Below are positions 11,570-19,114 of a stretch of 64,000 nucleotides of DNA, piece by piece (the first letter of the stretch is position 1; each line of letters starts with the position of its first letter). The notes beneath the pieces are model-generated. The model was not told the DNA's origin and did no database searches. It was given only the letters and a program-made list of their open reading frames with translations. Source of the stretch: Allorhizobium borbori (GTDB taxonomy: Bacteria > Pseudomonadota > Alphaproteobacteria > Rhizobiales > Rhizobiaceae). The stretch is from the NCBI RefSeq assembly GCF_014196535.1, contig NZ_JACIDU010000009.1, positions 151,325-215,324 on the forward strand. Reading direction: 5' to 3'. Position numbers and translations under genes: made by a program.

Positions 11570-12163
11570 ATGCCGAGATTGTTCACCGCCCTCGAAGTGC
11601 CGCGCGAAGCGGCCTTGAGTCTCTCTCTTTTGCGCGGCGGCATACCCGGCGCCCGCTGGATTGATGTCGAGAACTATCACATCACCTTACGCTTCTTCGG
11701 GGATATCGACGGTCGCACCGCCGATGAACTGGTGAACCGTCTGGATCGCATAGACCGGCCGCAATTCACCCTGTCGCTGTCCGGCCTGGGCGCCTTCGGT
11801 TCCAAGAAACCGCATTCGATCTTCGCCAGCGTCACGCCCTCTCCGGAAATGTTCGCGCTCCAGGGCGAAATCGAACGCATCTGCCAGCGGATCGGCCTGC
11901 CGCCGGACCCACGCAAGTTCACGCCGCACGTCACGCTCGCGCGCCTGCGCAACACCCGTGTCGACGATGTCGTGCACTACCTTTCCGGGCGCGGCGACTT
12001 CCAGACCATGCCCTTCATGGCGAGGCGTTTCGTGCTGCTGTCCTCGAAGGAATCGGTCGGCGGCGGTCCCTATCTCACGGAAGAGGTCTTCCCGCTTTAC
12101 GATCCGCGGGAGGCCCGCAGCCTGTCGAGCAACAGGCCGCAACCCGAAAACAGCATGTTGTAA
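11570..12163 (+). CDS. thpR: RNA 2',3'-cyclic phosphodiesterase
   Basis: 2H phosphoesterase of the LigT/ThpR family, 197 residues. The two catalytic HxT motifs are YHITLRF (H37) and PHVTLARL (H119), at the usual spacing. The enzyme opens 2',3'-cyclic phosphate ends; its cellular RNA target is not established. The gene starts 68 bases after tesA with a GGGGAG site upstream. Its last 67 bases overlap, tail to tail, the 3' end of the tyrosine phosphatase gene on the other strand. Confidence 0.92.
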   Translation: MPRLFTALEVPREAALSLSLLRGGIPGARWIDVENYHITLRFFGDIDGRTADELVNRLDRIDRPQFTLSLSGLGAFGSKKPHSIFASVTPSPEMFALQGEIERICQRIGLPPDPRKFTPHVTLARLRNTRVDDVVHYLSGRGDFQTMPFMARRFVLLSSKESVGGGPYLTEEVFPLYDPREARSLSSNRPQPENSML

Positions 12164-12576
12164 ACATCATCAAAGCCATCCGGGCCACCGTAATAGGGGT
12201 CCGGAACATCGAAATCGCGCCCGGTCGCAAAGCGGCTGAAGAGGTGAATGCGATTTTCGAATGCGCTCGGTGCGTGGGCCTTCAGCTTAAGAACGTGGCC
12301 TCGGTCCAGTCCGAGGATGAGATCGAAGCGCTCGAAATCCCGCTCGACAATCTTGCGGGCCCGCTGGTCGGTAATATCGATGCCATGCCGGGCTGCAACT
12401 CTGATCGAGCGACTATCAGGCAAGCTCCCCTGATGCCAGCCGCCAGTTCCGGCGGAATCGGCGGTGTAGAGCCCCGCCTCGCCCCGCTCCCGCGCCAGAT
12501 GGAGAAAAATCCCCTCCGCAAGCGGCGAGCGGCAGATATTTCCCGTACAGACGAAGAGAACGGATTGGACGCTCAT
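12097..12576 (-). CDS. Low-molecular-weight protein-tyrosine phosphatase
   Basis: 159-residue LMW-PTP with P-loop CTGNICRS (C10, R16) near the N-terminus and the general-acid motif DPYYGG near residue 130. It could act on BY-kinases and exopolysaccharide regulation, as wzb-type enzymes do, but no polysaccharide genes are adjacent, so the housekeeping type is more likely. It is divergent from phhB (40 bases) and overlaps thpR at its 3' end, so the DNA encoding its last 22 codons is read in both directions. Confidence 0.93.
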   Translation of the reverse strand: MSVQSVLFVCTGNICRSPLAEGIFLHLARERGEAGLYTADSAGTGGWHQGSLPDSRSIRVAARHGIDITDQRARKIVERDFERFDLILGLDRGHVLKLKAHAPSAFENRIHLFSRFATGRDFDVPDPYYGGPDGFDDVYNMLFSGCGLLLDRLRASRGS

Positions 12577-12616
12577 GTGTTATGCTTTCGGTTCCACGAT
12601 TGCGTAGGAGGTTGGC

Positions 12617-12916
12617 ATGAAACGGCAAAAGCTGGAAGACATCGCGATCAAGGCGTGGCTGGAGACATTGCCGGGATGGGAGCGTACGGAAGACGGCACC
12701 GGCATTTTCCGTTCCTTCCGTTTCCGCAATTTCAACGAGGCCTTCGGTTTCATGACCCGCGCCGCCATTCAGGCGGAAAAGCTCGACCACCATCCGGAGT
12801 GGTTCAATGTCTGGGCCCGTGTCGATGTGACGCTGACGACCCACAGCGCCAAGGGTCTTACCGAACTCGACTTCGAGCTGGCGGCCTTCATGAGCACCGC
12901 GGGCGAAGGGGCCTGA
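12617..12916 (+). CDS. phhB: Pterin-4a-carbinolamine dehydratase
   Basis: 99-residue protein that dehydrates 4a-hydroxytetrahydropterin and so recycles the phenylalanine hydroxylase cofactor. The active-site motif is HHPEWFNVW, followed by DVTLTTHSAKGLTELD. Full length for the family. A strong Shine-Dalgarno (TAGGAGG) lies 6 bases before the ATG. No phenylalanine hydroxylase gene is nearby, so the substrate source is unknown. Confidence 0.93.
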   Translation: MKRQKLEDIAIKAWLETLPGWERTEDGTGIFRSFRFRNFNEAFGFMTRAAIQAEKLDHHPEWFNVWARVDVTLTTHSAKGLTELDFELAAFMSTAGEGA

Positions 12917-12985
12917 TTTGATTTCGCCGCATTCCATCACCATATCTTGATCGGTAATTTTCGGCTTCTTCAGGAGGGAAACCGG

Positions 12986-13378
12986 ATGGACGATGTGAAA
13001 TATGGCGAAATTCTCTTGCCGGGCGACGAGGAAACCGAGGCGCGCAGGGAAGACGTCGTGCGCACGGGTTTCTGGCCGAAACTGCGCAAGGTAGCCGCCA
13101 GGATTCCCTTCGCCCGTGATGCCGTGGCCGCCTGGTATTGCGCCACCGACCGCGAGACACCGACCCGCGTAAAAGGCGTGCTTTTTGCGGCACTTGCCTA
13201 TTTTGTCATGCCCGCCGACGTCATTCCGGACATCTTTGCCGTCATCGGCTTTTCCGACGATATGGCGGTCCTGACCGCTGCTTTCGCAATGATCCGCGGC
13301 CATGTTCGCGAACGCCATTACGAGGCGGCCGACCGGGCGCTGTCCGATACGATCAAGACGCCGGAAAAAGCTGGTTAA
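12986..13378 (+). CDS. YkvA/DUF1232 family membrane protein
   Basis: 130-residue protein with a hydrophilic N-terminus and the DUF1232 signature (ALAYFVMPADVIPDI followed by GFSDDMAVL), which forms a membrane hairpin. Function is unknown across the family. The ATG at 12986 is preceded by CAGGAGGG, better than the in-frame ATG at 12947. It probably shares a transcript with phhB (69-base gap) and is closed by a clear terminator. Confidence 0.88.
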   Translation: MDDVKYGEILLPGDEETEARREDVVRTGFWPKLRKVAARIPFARDAVAAWYCATDRETPTRVKGVLFAALAYFVMPADVIPDIFAVIGFSDDMAVLTAAFAMIRGHVRERHYEAADRALSDTIKTPEKAG

Positions 13379-13404
13379 CCAGTTTGCCCGACTTTAGCAG
13401 CAAC

Positions 13405-13437
13405 ATCCGGCAGGATCACACTCTTGCCGGATTTTTT
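13405..13437 (+). terminator. Intrinsic terminator after the YkvA-like gene
   Basis: ATCCGGCA (13405-13412) pairs with TGCCGGAT (13425-13432), followed by six T. Confidence 0.8.
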
Positions 13438-13639
13438 GTATCAGAAAACGACGGGCGGTACGGAAGCTGGACTTCTCCCGGATTTCCGTCCCGTTTTGAC
13501 CGCTTTCGGGCCTTTCCGGCAGTAAACGCAACCGCGTTGACGATTTGGTAACCTCGATTAAGTCAAAATAAATCGAATTTTTGAGCGCGTCCTCGTCTTT
13601 GCAGGATGCCCGACGATCACAGAATGGCAGGACAACCCC

Positions 13640-14143
13640 ATGTTTGTAAGAAGCATCGCAACGACCCTCGCAATCCTCCTGGCGGGCGCAAGCATGGCCT
13701 CTGCCCAATCGCCCACCCGCATCCAGCAGTTCAAGGCCTGGGGCGCCTATTCCTACAAGGCCCAGAACGGCACGCTGTGCTACGTGCTGGCCGTGCCGAC
13801 CGAAAAGCAGCCGGCCTCCGTCGATCACGGCGATGTCTTCTTCATCGTCTCGCAGCGCCCCGGCCAGAATATTTCCTACGAACCGCAGGTCATGGTGGGC
13901 TATCCGCTGCAGGCCAATTCCAAGGTCACGGTGACGATCGACAACAAGGCCTTCACTCTCTTCACAAAGGAAAAGTCTGCCTGGGTCGAGAATGCCGCCG
14001 AGGAACCGGCGCTGATCGCGGCGATGAAGGGTGGCAAGAACCTTTCCGTGCAGGCGACATCCGGTCGCGGCACCAAGACCAGCTACACCTATTCGCTGTC
14101 GGGCATTTCTGCAGCCCTCGACCAGATCAAGACCTGCAAGTAA
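13640..14143 (+). CDS. Invasion-associated locus B (IalB) family protein
   Basis: 167-residue exported protein. A signal peptide (residues 1-22, cleaved after ASA) precedes the IalB domain with FKAWGAYSYKAQNGTLCYV and a C-terminal IKTCK. C48 and C166 could form a disulfide. The family is named for a Bartonella invasion locus but is widespread in non-pathogenic Rhizobiales, so an invasion role is not implied. Monocistronic between two terminators. Confidence 0.9.
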   Translation: MFVRSIATTLAILLAGASMASAQSPTRIQQFKAWGAYSYKAQNGTLCYVLAVPTEKQPASVDHGDVFFIVSQRPGQNISYEPQVMVGYPLQANSKVTVTIDNKAFTLFTKEKSAWVENAAEEPALIAAMKGGKNLSVQATSGRGTKTSYTYSLSGISAALDQIKTCK

Positions 14144-14175
14144 GCCTCCGGGCCTTGCCCGCACGAAAGAACGGG

Positions 14176-14207
14176 AAAGCCGGCCACAGCGCCGGCTTTC
14201 GCCTTTT
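14176..14207 (+). terminator. Intrinsic terminator after the IalB gene
   Basis: AAAGCCGGC (14176-14184) pairs with GCCGGCTTT (14191-14199) around CACAGC, followed shortly by a T-rich stretch. Confidence 0.8.
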
Positions 14208-14389
14208 TGCGCCCTGCTTTAACGCTTTCGGTGCAAACCGGATGACTTGGCCGCGTTTTGATGATAAACGCCCGGAAAATGCCCGCGACCAGTGCATGAA
14301 CGGGCAGCAGCAAGCAAACACTTTGAAAGACTGACAGCGCCCCCGGAACGATCCGGCCGGGCCATCAGCGAAATGATGGGATAACGCCG

Positions 14390-15619
14390 ATGTCCGCCAC
14401 CGGGGCCGTGATCGAGAAAGCACCTGAGACGTCCGCCGTCACCTATGCCAGCGGCGAGAAGCCGATGCTGATCGGCCTGTCGCGCGAGGAGATGGGTGCC
14501 CTGCTGCGCGAAAAGGGCGTGCCGGAACGGCAGATCAAGATGCGCGTCGCGCAGATCTGGAACTGGCTCTACGTGCGCGGCGTATCCGATTTCGACGCCA
14601 TGACCAATGTCGCCCGTGACATGCGCGACATGCTGGCGAGGCACTTCACCATCGCCCGCCCCGAAATCGTCGAGGAGCAGGTATCGAACGACGGTACCCG
14701 CAAGTGGCTGCTGCGCTTTCCGCCGCGTGGCGCCGGCCGTCCGGTGGAAATCGAAACCGTCTATATTCCCGATGAAGGCCGCGGCACGCTCTGCGTTTCC
14801 TCGCAGGTCGGCTGCACCCTCACCTGTTCCTTCTGCCACACCGGCACGCAAAAGCTGGTGCGCAACCTGACGGCGGAAGAAATTCTCTCGCAGCTTCTGC
14901 TGGCCCGCGACCGGCTCGGCGACTTTCCCGATGCCGAAACACCGGTTGGCGCCATGGTTCCGGCCGAAGGCCGCAAGATCACCAACGTGGTGATGATGGG
15001 CATGGGCGAACCGCTCTACAATTTCGAGAACGTCAAGAAGGCGTTGCTGATCGCCTCGGACGGCGATGGCCTGTCGCTGTCGAAGCGCCGCATCACGCTG
15101 TCCACCTCGGGCATCGTGCCGGAGATCTTCCGCACCGGCGACGAGATTGGCGTCATGCTGGCCATTTCGCTGCATGCCGTGCGTGACGACCTGCGCGATA
15201 TCCTCGTGCCGATCAACAAGAAGTATCCGCTGAAGGAACTGCTCGACGCCTGCCGCGCCTATCCCGGCCTGTCGAATGCGCGCCGCATCACCTTCGAATA
15301 TGTGATGCTCAAGGATATCAACGACAGCCTGGAAGACGCCAAGCTTCTGGTAAAGCTGCTGCGCGGTATTCCCGCCAAGATCAACCTGATCCCGTTCAAC
15401 CCCTGGCCCGGCACCAACTACCAGTGTTCGGACTGGGAAACGATTGCGAAATTCGCCGACTTCATCAATCAGGCCGGCTATGCCTCGCCGATCCGCACCC
15501 CGCGCGGCCGCGACATCCTCGCCGCCTGCGGCCAGTTGAAGTCGGAATCCGAGCGCATGAAAAAGACCGAGCGGCTTGCCTTCGAAGCCATGATGATCGC
15601 CAATCACGGCGAGGATTGA
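14390..15619 (+). CDS. rlmN: 23S rRNA/tRNA adenine-C2 methyltransferase RlmN
   Basis: Radical-SAM enzyme that methylates C2 of A2503 in 23S rRNA and A37 in some tRNAs. The 409-residue protein has an N-terminal HhH-like region with [10 protein letters not shown], the radical-SAM motif CTLTCSFC (C142, C146, C149) and [12 protein letters not shown]. The C-terminal cysteine used in the ping-pong mechanism is in ILAACGQL. Full length for the alphaproteobacterial form. It ends convergently with the LysE gene, 21 bases apart. Confidence 0.96.
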   Translation: MSATGAVIEKAPETSAVTYASGEKPMLIGLSREEMGALLREKGVPERQIKMRVAQIWNWLYVRGVSDFDAMTNVARDMRDMLARHFTIARPEIVEEQVSNDGTRKWLLRFPPRGAGRPVEIETVYIPDEGRGTLCVSSQVGCTLTCSFCHTGTQKLVRNLTAEEILSQLLLARDRLGDFPDAETPVGAMVPAEGRKITNVVMMGMGEPLYNFENVKKALLIASDGDGLSLSKRRITLSTSGIVPEIFRTGDEIGVMLAISLHAVRDDLRDILVPINKKYPLKELLDACRAYPGLSNARRITFEYVMLKDINDSLEDAKLLVKLLRGIPAKINLIPFNPWPGTNYQCSDWETIAKFADFINQAGYASPIRTPRGRDILAACGQLKSESERMKKTERLAFEAMMIANHGED

Positions 15620-15640
15620 TCCTCGCCGCACTGGCCTTAT

Positions 15641-16288
15641 CTAGCGTGCCTGCGTGAACAGGATTTTGACCGCAAACAGGGAAAACACCGCCGCAAAGGT
15701 GTAATCGATACCGCGCACGATGCCGGGATTGCGTTGCAGCCAGGCGGAAAGCCGGTCAGCGGCCAGCACCACCCCCACCGTCACCGGCAGTGACACGACG
15801 ATGAAGGTCATGCCGAGTACGAGTAGCTTGCCGGTCACATGCGGATCGCCGGCGGAAACGAATTGCGGCAGGAAGGTCATGAAAAAGATGATGACCTTGG
15901 GGTTCAGCAGATTGACCGCCATGCCCGTCCAGATCGTCGAGGCGAGCGAGCGCGCCGGTTCACTGCCGCCCGCCGTCTCCACCTTGAAGGTCGAGCCGTG
16001 GCGCAGCGCCTGCACGGCCAGCCAGAAGAGATAGGCAGCGCCCCCCGTTTTCAGGATCATGAAGGCCGTCGGCGAAGCGATGACCAGTGCGGAAACGCCG
16101 AAAGCCACCAGCATCGTGTGAACCGCACAGCCGAGATTGGTGCCGATGAGAACCGCAAGACCGGCGGAGCGGCCGTCCCTCAGCGCCCGACTGATGGACA
16201 GTGTCATGTCCGGTCCGGGCGTGGCGGCAAGCAGCAAGGTCGCAGCGGCAAAAGCGAGGAATGTCGGGATCGAGGGAAGGAATTCCAT
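15641..16288 (-). CDS. LysE/RhtB family exporter
   Basis: 215-residue membrane protein with six predicted helices and the family signature AATPGPDMTLSISRALRDGR near the N-terminus, followed by GTNLGCAVHTML. Homologues export amino acids such as homoserine, threonine or lysine; this substrate cannot be deduced. No LysG-like regulator is adjacent. The upstream region shared with the acetyl-CoA acetyltransferase gene is palindrome-rich. Confidence 0.92.
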   Translation of the reverse strand: MEFLPSIPTFLAFAAATLLLAATPGPDMTLSISRALRDGRSAGLAVLIGTNLGCAVHTMLVAFGVSALVIASPTAFMILKTGGAAYLFWLAVQALRHGSTFKVETAGGSEPARSLASTIWTGMAVNLLNPKVIIFFMTFLPQFVSAGDPHVTGKLLVLGMTFIVVSLPVTVGVVLAADRLSAWLQRNPGIVRGIDYTFAAVFSLFAVKILFTQAR

Positions 16289-16665
16289 GAGGGGCCTGCA
16301 TTGAAACGAGTGCGTTCCTCATAAAGCATTTCCGGCAAAAGTGCGAAGCGGTTTTGCGCCCGCCAGTTTGCCAAAACAGAAGACAAAGCCTTTCAGCTTT
16401 CCCGCGAAAGCCTGGAAGGCTCCAATCCGCGCCATGGACCATGGCAGCCTTGAAACCCGATGTCGGAAACATCATATCCAGACTGTAACAAACGTTTGAC
16501 AGGTTGTCGGGACTTTGACAGTTTGGCACAAAGTCCGCAGACTGTTCCAGCGATTGAAAATGCGCTGCAACGGTCCGCTAGTCATGTTTCAGGCAGTTCC
16601 GTCAGACCCGGCCGATGAAGCCACCGCAGGAGCTGCTTCCGGGAGGAGTTCAAGAGGAGACCGCC
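16289..16665. promoter_or_regulatory. Intergenic control region between lysE-like and phbA
   Basis: A 377-base divergent region. It holds a block at 16323-16370 resembling a dispersed Rhizobiaceae intergenic repeat (recognised from memory), a stem-loop at 16387-16421, the perfect palindrome GCCATGG-A-CCATGGC (16431-16445), a direct repeat of TTTGACAG (16495-16502 and 16514-16521, period 19), and an inverted repeat GGACTTTG/CAAAGTCC (16510-16517 and 16529-16536). The last two lie 130-170 bases before phbA and may be an operator. No ORF is credible here. Confidence 0.4.
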
Positions 16666-17847
16666 ATGAGCCAGAAATCCATCGTTATCGCCAGCGCCGC
16701 GCGCACCGCCGTCGGCAGCTTCAATGGCGTTTTCGCCAATACCCCCGCCCATGAACTCGGCGCCACCGTTATCAAGGCCGTACTTTCGCGTGCGGGCGTG
16801 GACGCCGCCGAAGTCAACGAGGTCATCCTCGGGCAGATCCTCACCGCGGGTCAGGGCCAGAACCCTGCCCGTCAAGCCGCCATGAAGGCAGGCATTCCCG
16901 AAGCAGCAACTGCCTTCGGCATCAACCAGCTCTGCGGTTCGGGCCTGCGCGCGGTCGCGCTCGGCATGCAGCAGATCGCGTCCGGCGATGCCTCGATCAT
17001 CATTGCCGGTGGCCAGGAATCCATGTCGCTCGCCCCCCATTGCCAGTATCTGCGCAGCGGCGTGAAGATGGGCTCCGTCGAACTGTTCGACACCATGCTG
17101 AAGGACGGCCTCACCGACGCCTTCTACGGCTATCACATGGGCATCACGGCGGAAAACATCGTTCGTCAGTGGAACCTGACCCGCGCCGAGCAGGACACTT
17201 TCGCCACCGCCTCGCAGAACAAGGCGGAGGCCGCCCAGAAGGCCGGTCGTTTCGCCGACGAGATCGTTCCCTTCACCGTCACCAGCCGCAAGGGCGATGT
17301 GGTGGTCGATCAGGACGAGTTTATCCGTCCGGGCACGACGCTGGAGCAACTCGCCAAGCTGCGCCCGGCCTTCGAAAAGGACGGCACCGTTACCGCCGGC
17401 AACGCCTCGGGCATCAATGATGGAGCCGCAGGCGTTCTGCTGATGACGGAAGAGGAAGCGATCCGCCGCGGCCTTACCCCGCTCGCCCGCATCGCGTCGT
17501 GGGCGACCGCCGGTGTCGATCCGCGCATCATGGGCATTGGCCCTGTTCCCGCTTCGCAGAAGGCGCTGGCCAAGGCCGGCTGGTCGGTCGGCGATCTCGA
17601 CCTCATCGAAGCCAATGAAGCCTTTGCCGCCCAGTCCTGCGCTGTTGCCCGCGACCTCGGCCTCGATCCGGCCAGGATCAACGTCAATGGCGGCGCCATT
17701 GCCATCGGCCACCCGGTCGGTGCATCGGGCGCGCGCATTCTCAACACGCTGCTGTTCGAACTGAAGCGCCGCAACGCCAGGAAAGGTCTCGCCACGCTGT
17801 GCATCGGCGGCGGCATGGGCGTCGCGATGTGCGTCGAGGCCCTTTAA
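16666..17847 (+). CDS. phbA: Acetyl-CoA C-acetyltransferase (thiolase)
   Basis: 393-residue thiolase that condenses two acetyl-CoA to acetoacetyl-CoA, the first step toward polyhydroxybutyrate, or works in reverse in ketone use. The nucleophilic cysteine is in [11 protein letters not shown], the histidine in [10 protein letters not shown] and the second cysteine in CIGGGMG. Start at 16666 follows AGAGGAGA. The reductase phbB, usually next in rhizobia, does not follow here, so a PHB role is inferred rather than shown. Confidence 0.93.
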   Translation: MSQKSIVIASAARTAVGSFNGVFANTPAHELGATVIKAVLSRAGVDAAEVNEVILGQILTAGQGQNPARQAAMKAGIPEAATAFGINQLCGSGLRAVALGMQQIASGDASIIIAGGQESMSLAPHCQYLRSGVKMGSVELFDTMLKDGLTDAFYGYHMGITAENIVRQWNLTRAEQDTFATASQNKAEAAQKAGRFADEIVPFTVTSRKGDVVVDQDEFIRPGTTLEQLAKLRPAFEKDGTVTAGNASGINDGAAGVLLMTEEEAIRRGLTPLARIASWATAGVDPRIMGIGPVPASQKALAKAGWSVGDLDLIEANEAFAAQSCAVARDLGLDPARINVNGGAIAIGHPVGASGARILNTLLFELKRRNARKGLATLCIGGGMGVAMCVEAL

Positions 17848-17876
17848 TTCCTGCAAACACAGCCGCTTGAATCGTT

Positions 17877-17917
17877 AACGCCGCCGCCGGAACAGAACTC
17901 CAGCGGCGGCGTTTTCC
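17877..17917 (+). terminator. Intrinsic terminator after phbA
   Basis: AACGCCGCCGC (17877-17887) pairs with GCGGCGGCGTT (17903-17913), followed by T-rich sequence. Confidence 0.8.
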
Positions 17918-17947
17918 ACTGTTTTCTATGGTTAACAAATTGTTTTT

Positions 17948-18036
17948 ACACCACATCTTGCGGTGAACAAACCGGGAAACCAGCTAAGTCAGCGATTCGT
18001 CTGTGATTCGTTCCGTCTTTGACCCGAAGGTTAACG
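17948..18036. repeat. GANTC-rich intergenic repeat, copy 1
   Basis: 89 bases, aligning without gaps to copy 2 with about 11 differences. It contains TTGCGGTGAACAAACC, two GATTC sites 11 bases apart, and ends GACCCGAAGGTTAACG. ATGGTTAAC just upstream (17928-17936) resembles a CtrA half-site. It lies downstream of the lipoprotein gene terminator. Confidence 0.8.
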
Positions 18037-18050
18037 TTACGCACTAAAAA

Positions 18051-18084
18051 GGCCGGAATGCCCAGGGAACACGACATTCCGGCC
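18051..18084 (-). terminator. Intrinsic terminator of the glycine-zipper lipoprotein gene
   Basis: On the minus strand GGCCGGAATG pairs with CATTCCGGCC (10 bp, perfect) and is followed by TTTTT. It lies 41 bases after the lipoprotein gene stop. Confidence 0.85.
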
Positions 18085-18124
18085 CAGCTTCCTCGTTGGC
18101 GGACTGGATCGCCCTCGGAGGTTT

Positions 18125-18379
18125 TTATCGGCAACGCGCCTCATAGGTGCGACCGTAGCGGTCGCGGTAGATGCAGTAGCCGCGCCGTTCCTGTGACTGG
18201 CCGATGAGCGCCCCGGCAATGCCGCCGGCCACGGCACCAACGGCTGCGCCGCCGGCACGCCCTGTCACGATACCGCCGATAACCGCGCCCGAAGCCGCGC
18301 CGACCGCCGTCGTCCGTTCCGTTGTTGTGCAGGAAGCCAGCGCCCCCACCAGAGCAAGGCTCAAGGCAATCTTCTTCAT
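18125..18379 (-). CDS. Small glycine-zipper lipoprotein
   Basis: 84-residue lipoprotein. Signal MKKIALSLALVGALASC ends in a lipobox with the acylated cysteine at 17, followed by a glycine-zipper segment (GAASGAVIGGIVTGRAGG and GAVAGGIAGALIG) and a basic, tyrosine-rich tail with two cysteines. Resembles the 17-kDa surface antigen/YMGG group. Start at 18379 has GGGAG eight bases upstream; the in-frame ATG at 18385 overlaps that site and is unlikely. Function unknown, outer membrane location inferred. Confidence 0.85.
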   Translation of the reverse strand: MKKIALSLALVGALASCTTTERTTAVGAASGAVIGGIVTGRAGGAAVGAVAGGIAGALIGQSQERRGYCIYRDRYGRTYEARCR

Positions 18380-18583
18380 GGTCATCTCCCGGTTTGTCGT
18401 TCAGCCTGAATGCGGAAAACAGCCGCCCCGCCATCCAGCCATGAAGGTCAAACGCCATCCTCCCGGCTTTGTTCCCCTTTACCGGGAAATGAATCCACCC
18501 GCCGCAAAGGTTAACGGCGAGCGCCGGAAATGGACCTGGAGCGCCCGCCAGAAACCGAAAACTGTGTCGCATTGAGGCAATAG

Positions 18584-18672
18584 ACACCACATCTTGTGGT
18601 GAACAAACCAGGAAACAACTCAGATCAGCGATTCGTCGATGATTCGTTCCGCCTTTGACCCGAAGGTTAACG
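18584..18672. repeat. GANTC-rich intergenic repeat, copy 2
   Basis: 89 bases, same orientation as copy 1. It opens with the perfect palindrome ACCACA-TCT-TGTGGT, carries paired GATTC sites and ends GACCCGAAGGTTAACG. Confidence 0.8.
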
Positions 18673-18846
18673 CCCATCCGGCCGGAGATTTCTTAATGGG
18701 AAAATAACCTCATAGAAACAACAGGATGAATAGTCCTTACCTAAAGATGAAGATCGCCCGAAAAAGGTTAACGACGGACGGGCGGAAATGCCCGGATGAC
18801 CGAATTTCGATTCAGCATTTGGTGGCACTTTCTCTCGCAGCCGCGA

Positions 18847-18925
18847 GATATTGCGGTGAACAAACCCTGAATCCCCTGGAATCAGCGATTCGTCGCCGAT
18901 TCGTTCGCAGGCTGTTCCGAATCTT
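18847..18925. repeat. GANTC-rich intergenic repeat, copy 3 (degenerate)
   Basis: It keeps TTGCGGTGAACAAACC, ATCAGCGATTCGTCG and GATTCGTTC in the same order and orientation as copies 1 and 2, but lacks the 3' part ending in GGTTAACG. It contains five GANTC sites (three GAATC, two GATTC) within about 55 bases. Confidence 0.7.
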
Positions 18926-19114
18926 AAATCAAGCACTTAGCCGAAAGGTCAGGTCAGAGCGACTGCAACCGGGGAAAAAGCATGCCGCGCGGCAATCGCG
19001 TCTTGCCATCGCCCGCCGCAAACGCCATCTGTGGGAAAAGCCATCCCGTCTTGCCGTGATGCGAGAACGGGTGTTTGGCCGGCGCAATGCCCTGGGAGCG
19101 ATGAACCTCACCTT

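Larger units (their letters stand above)
18380..19114. other. Gene-poor stretch with repeat copies and GGTTAACG motifs
   Basis: 735 bases between the lipoprotein gene and the helicase gene. I find no credible coding frame. It holds repeat copies 2 and 3 and GGTTAACG motifs at 18509, 18665 and 18766, each followed by a CGG/GGA-rich stretch with GGAAATG in two cases. The promoter of the helicase gene must lie toward its right end, but no consensus stands out. Confidence 0.6.

Noticed and set aside
17948..18925. CRISPR array
   Set aside because: Only three long, diverged copies with unequal spacing, a gene between two of them, and no cas genes; it does not fit a CRISPR.
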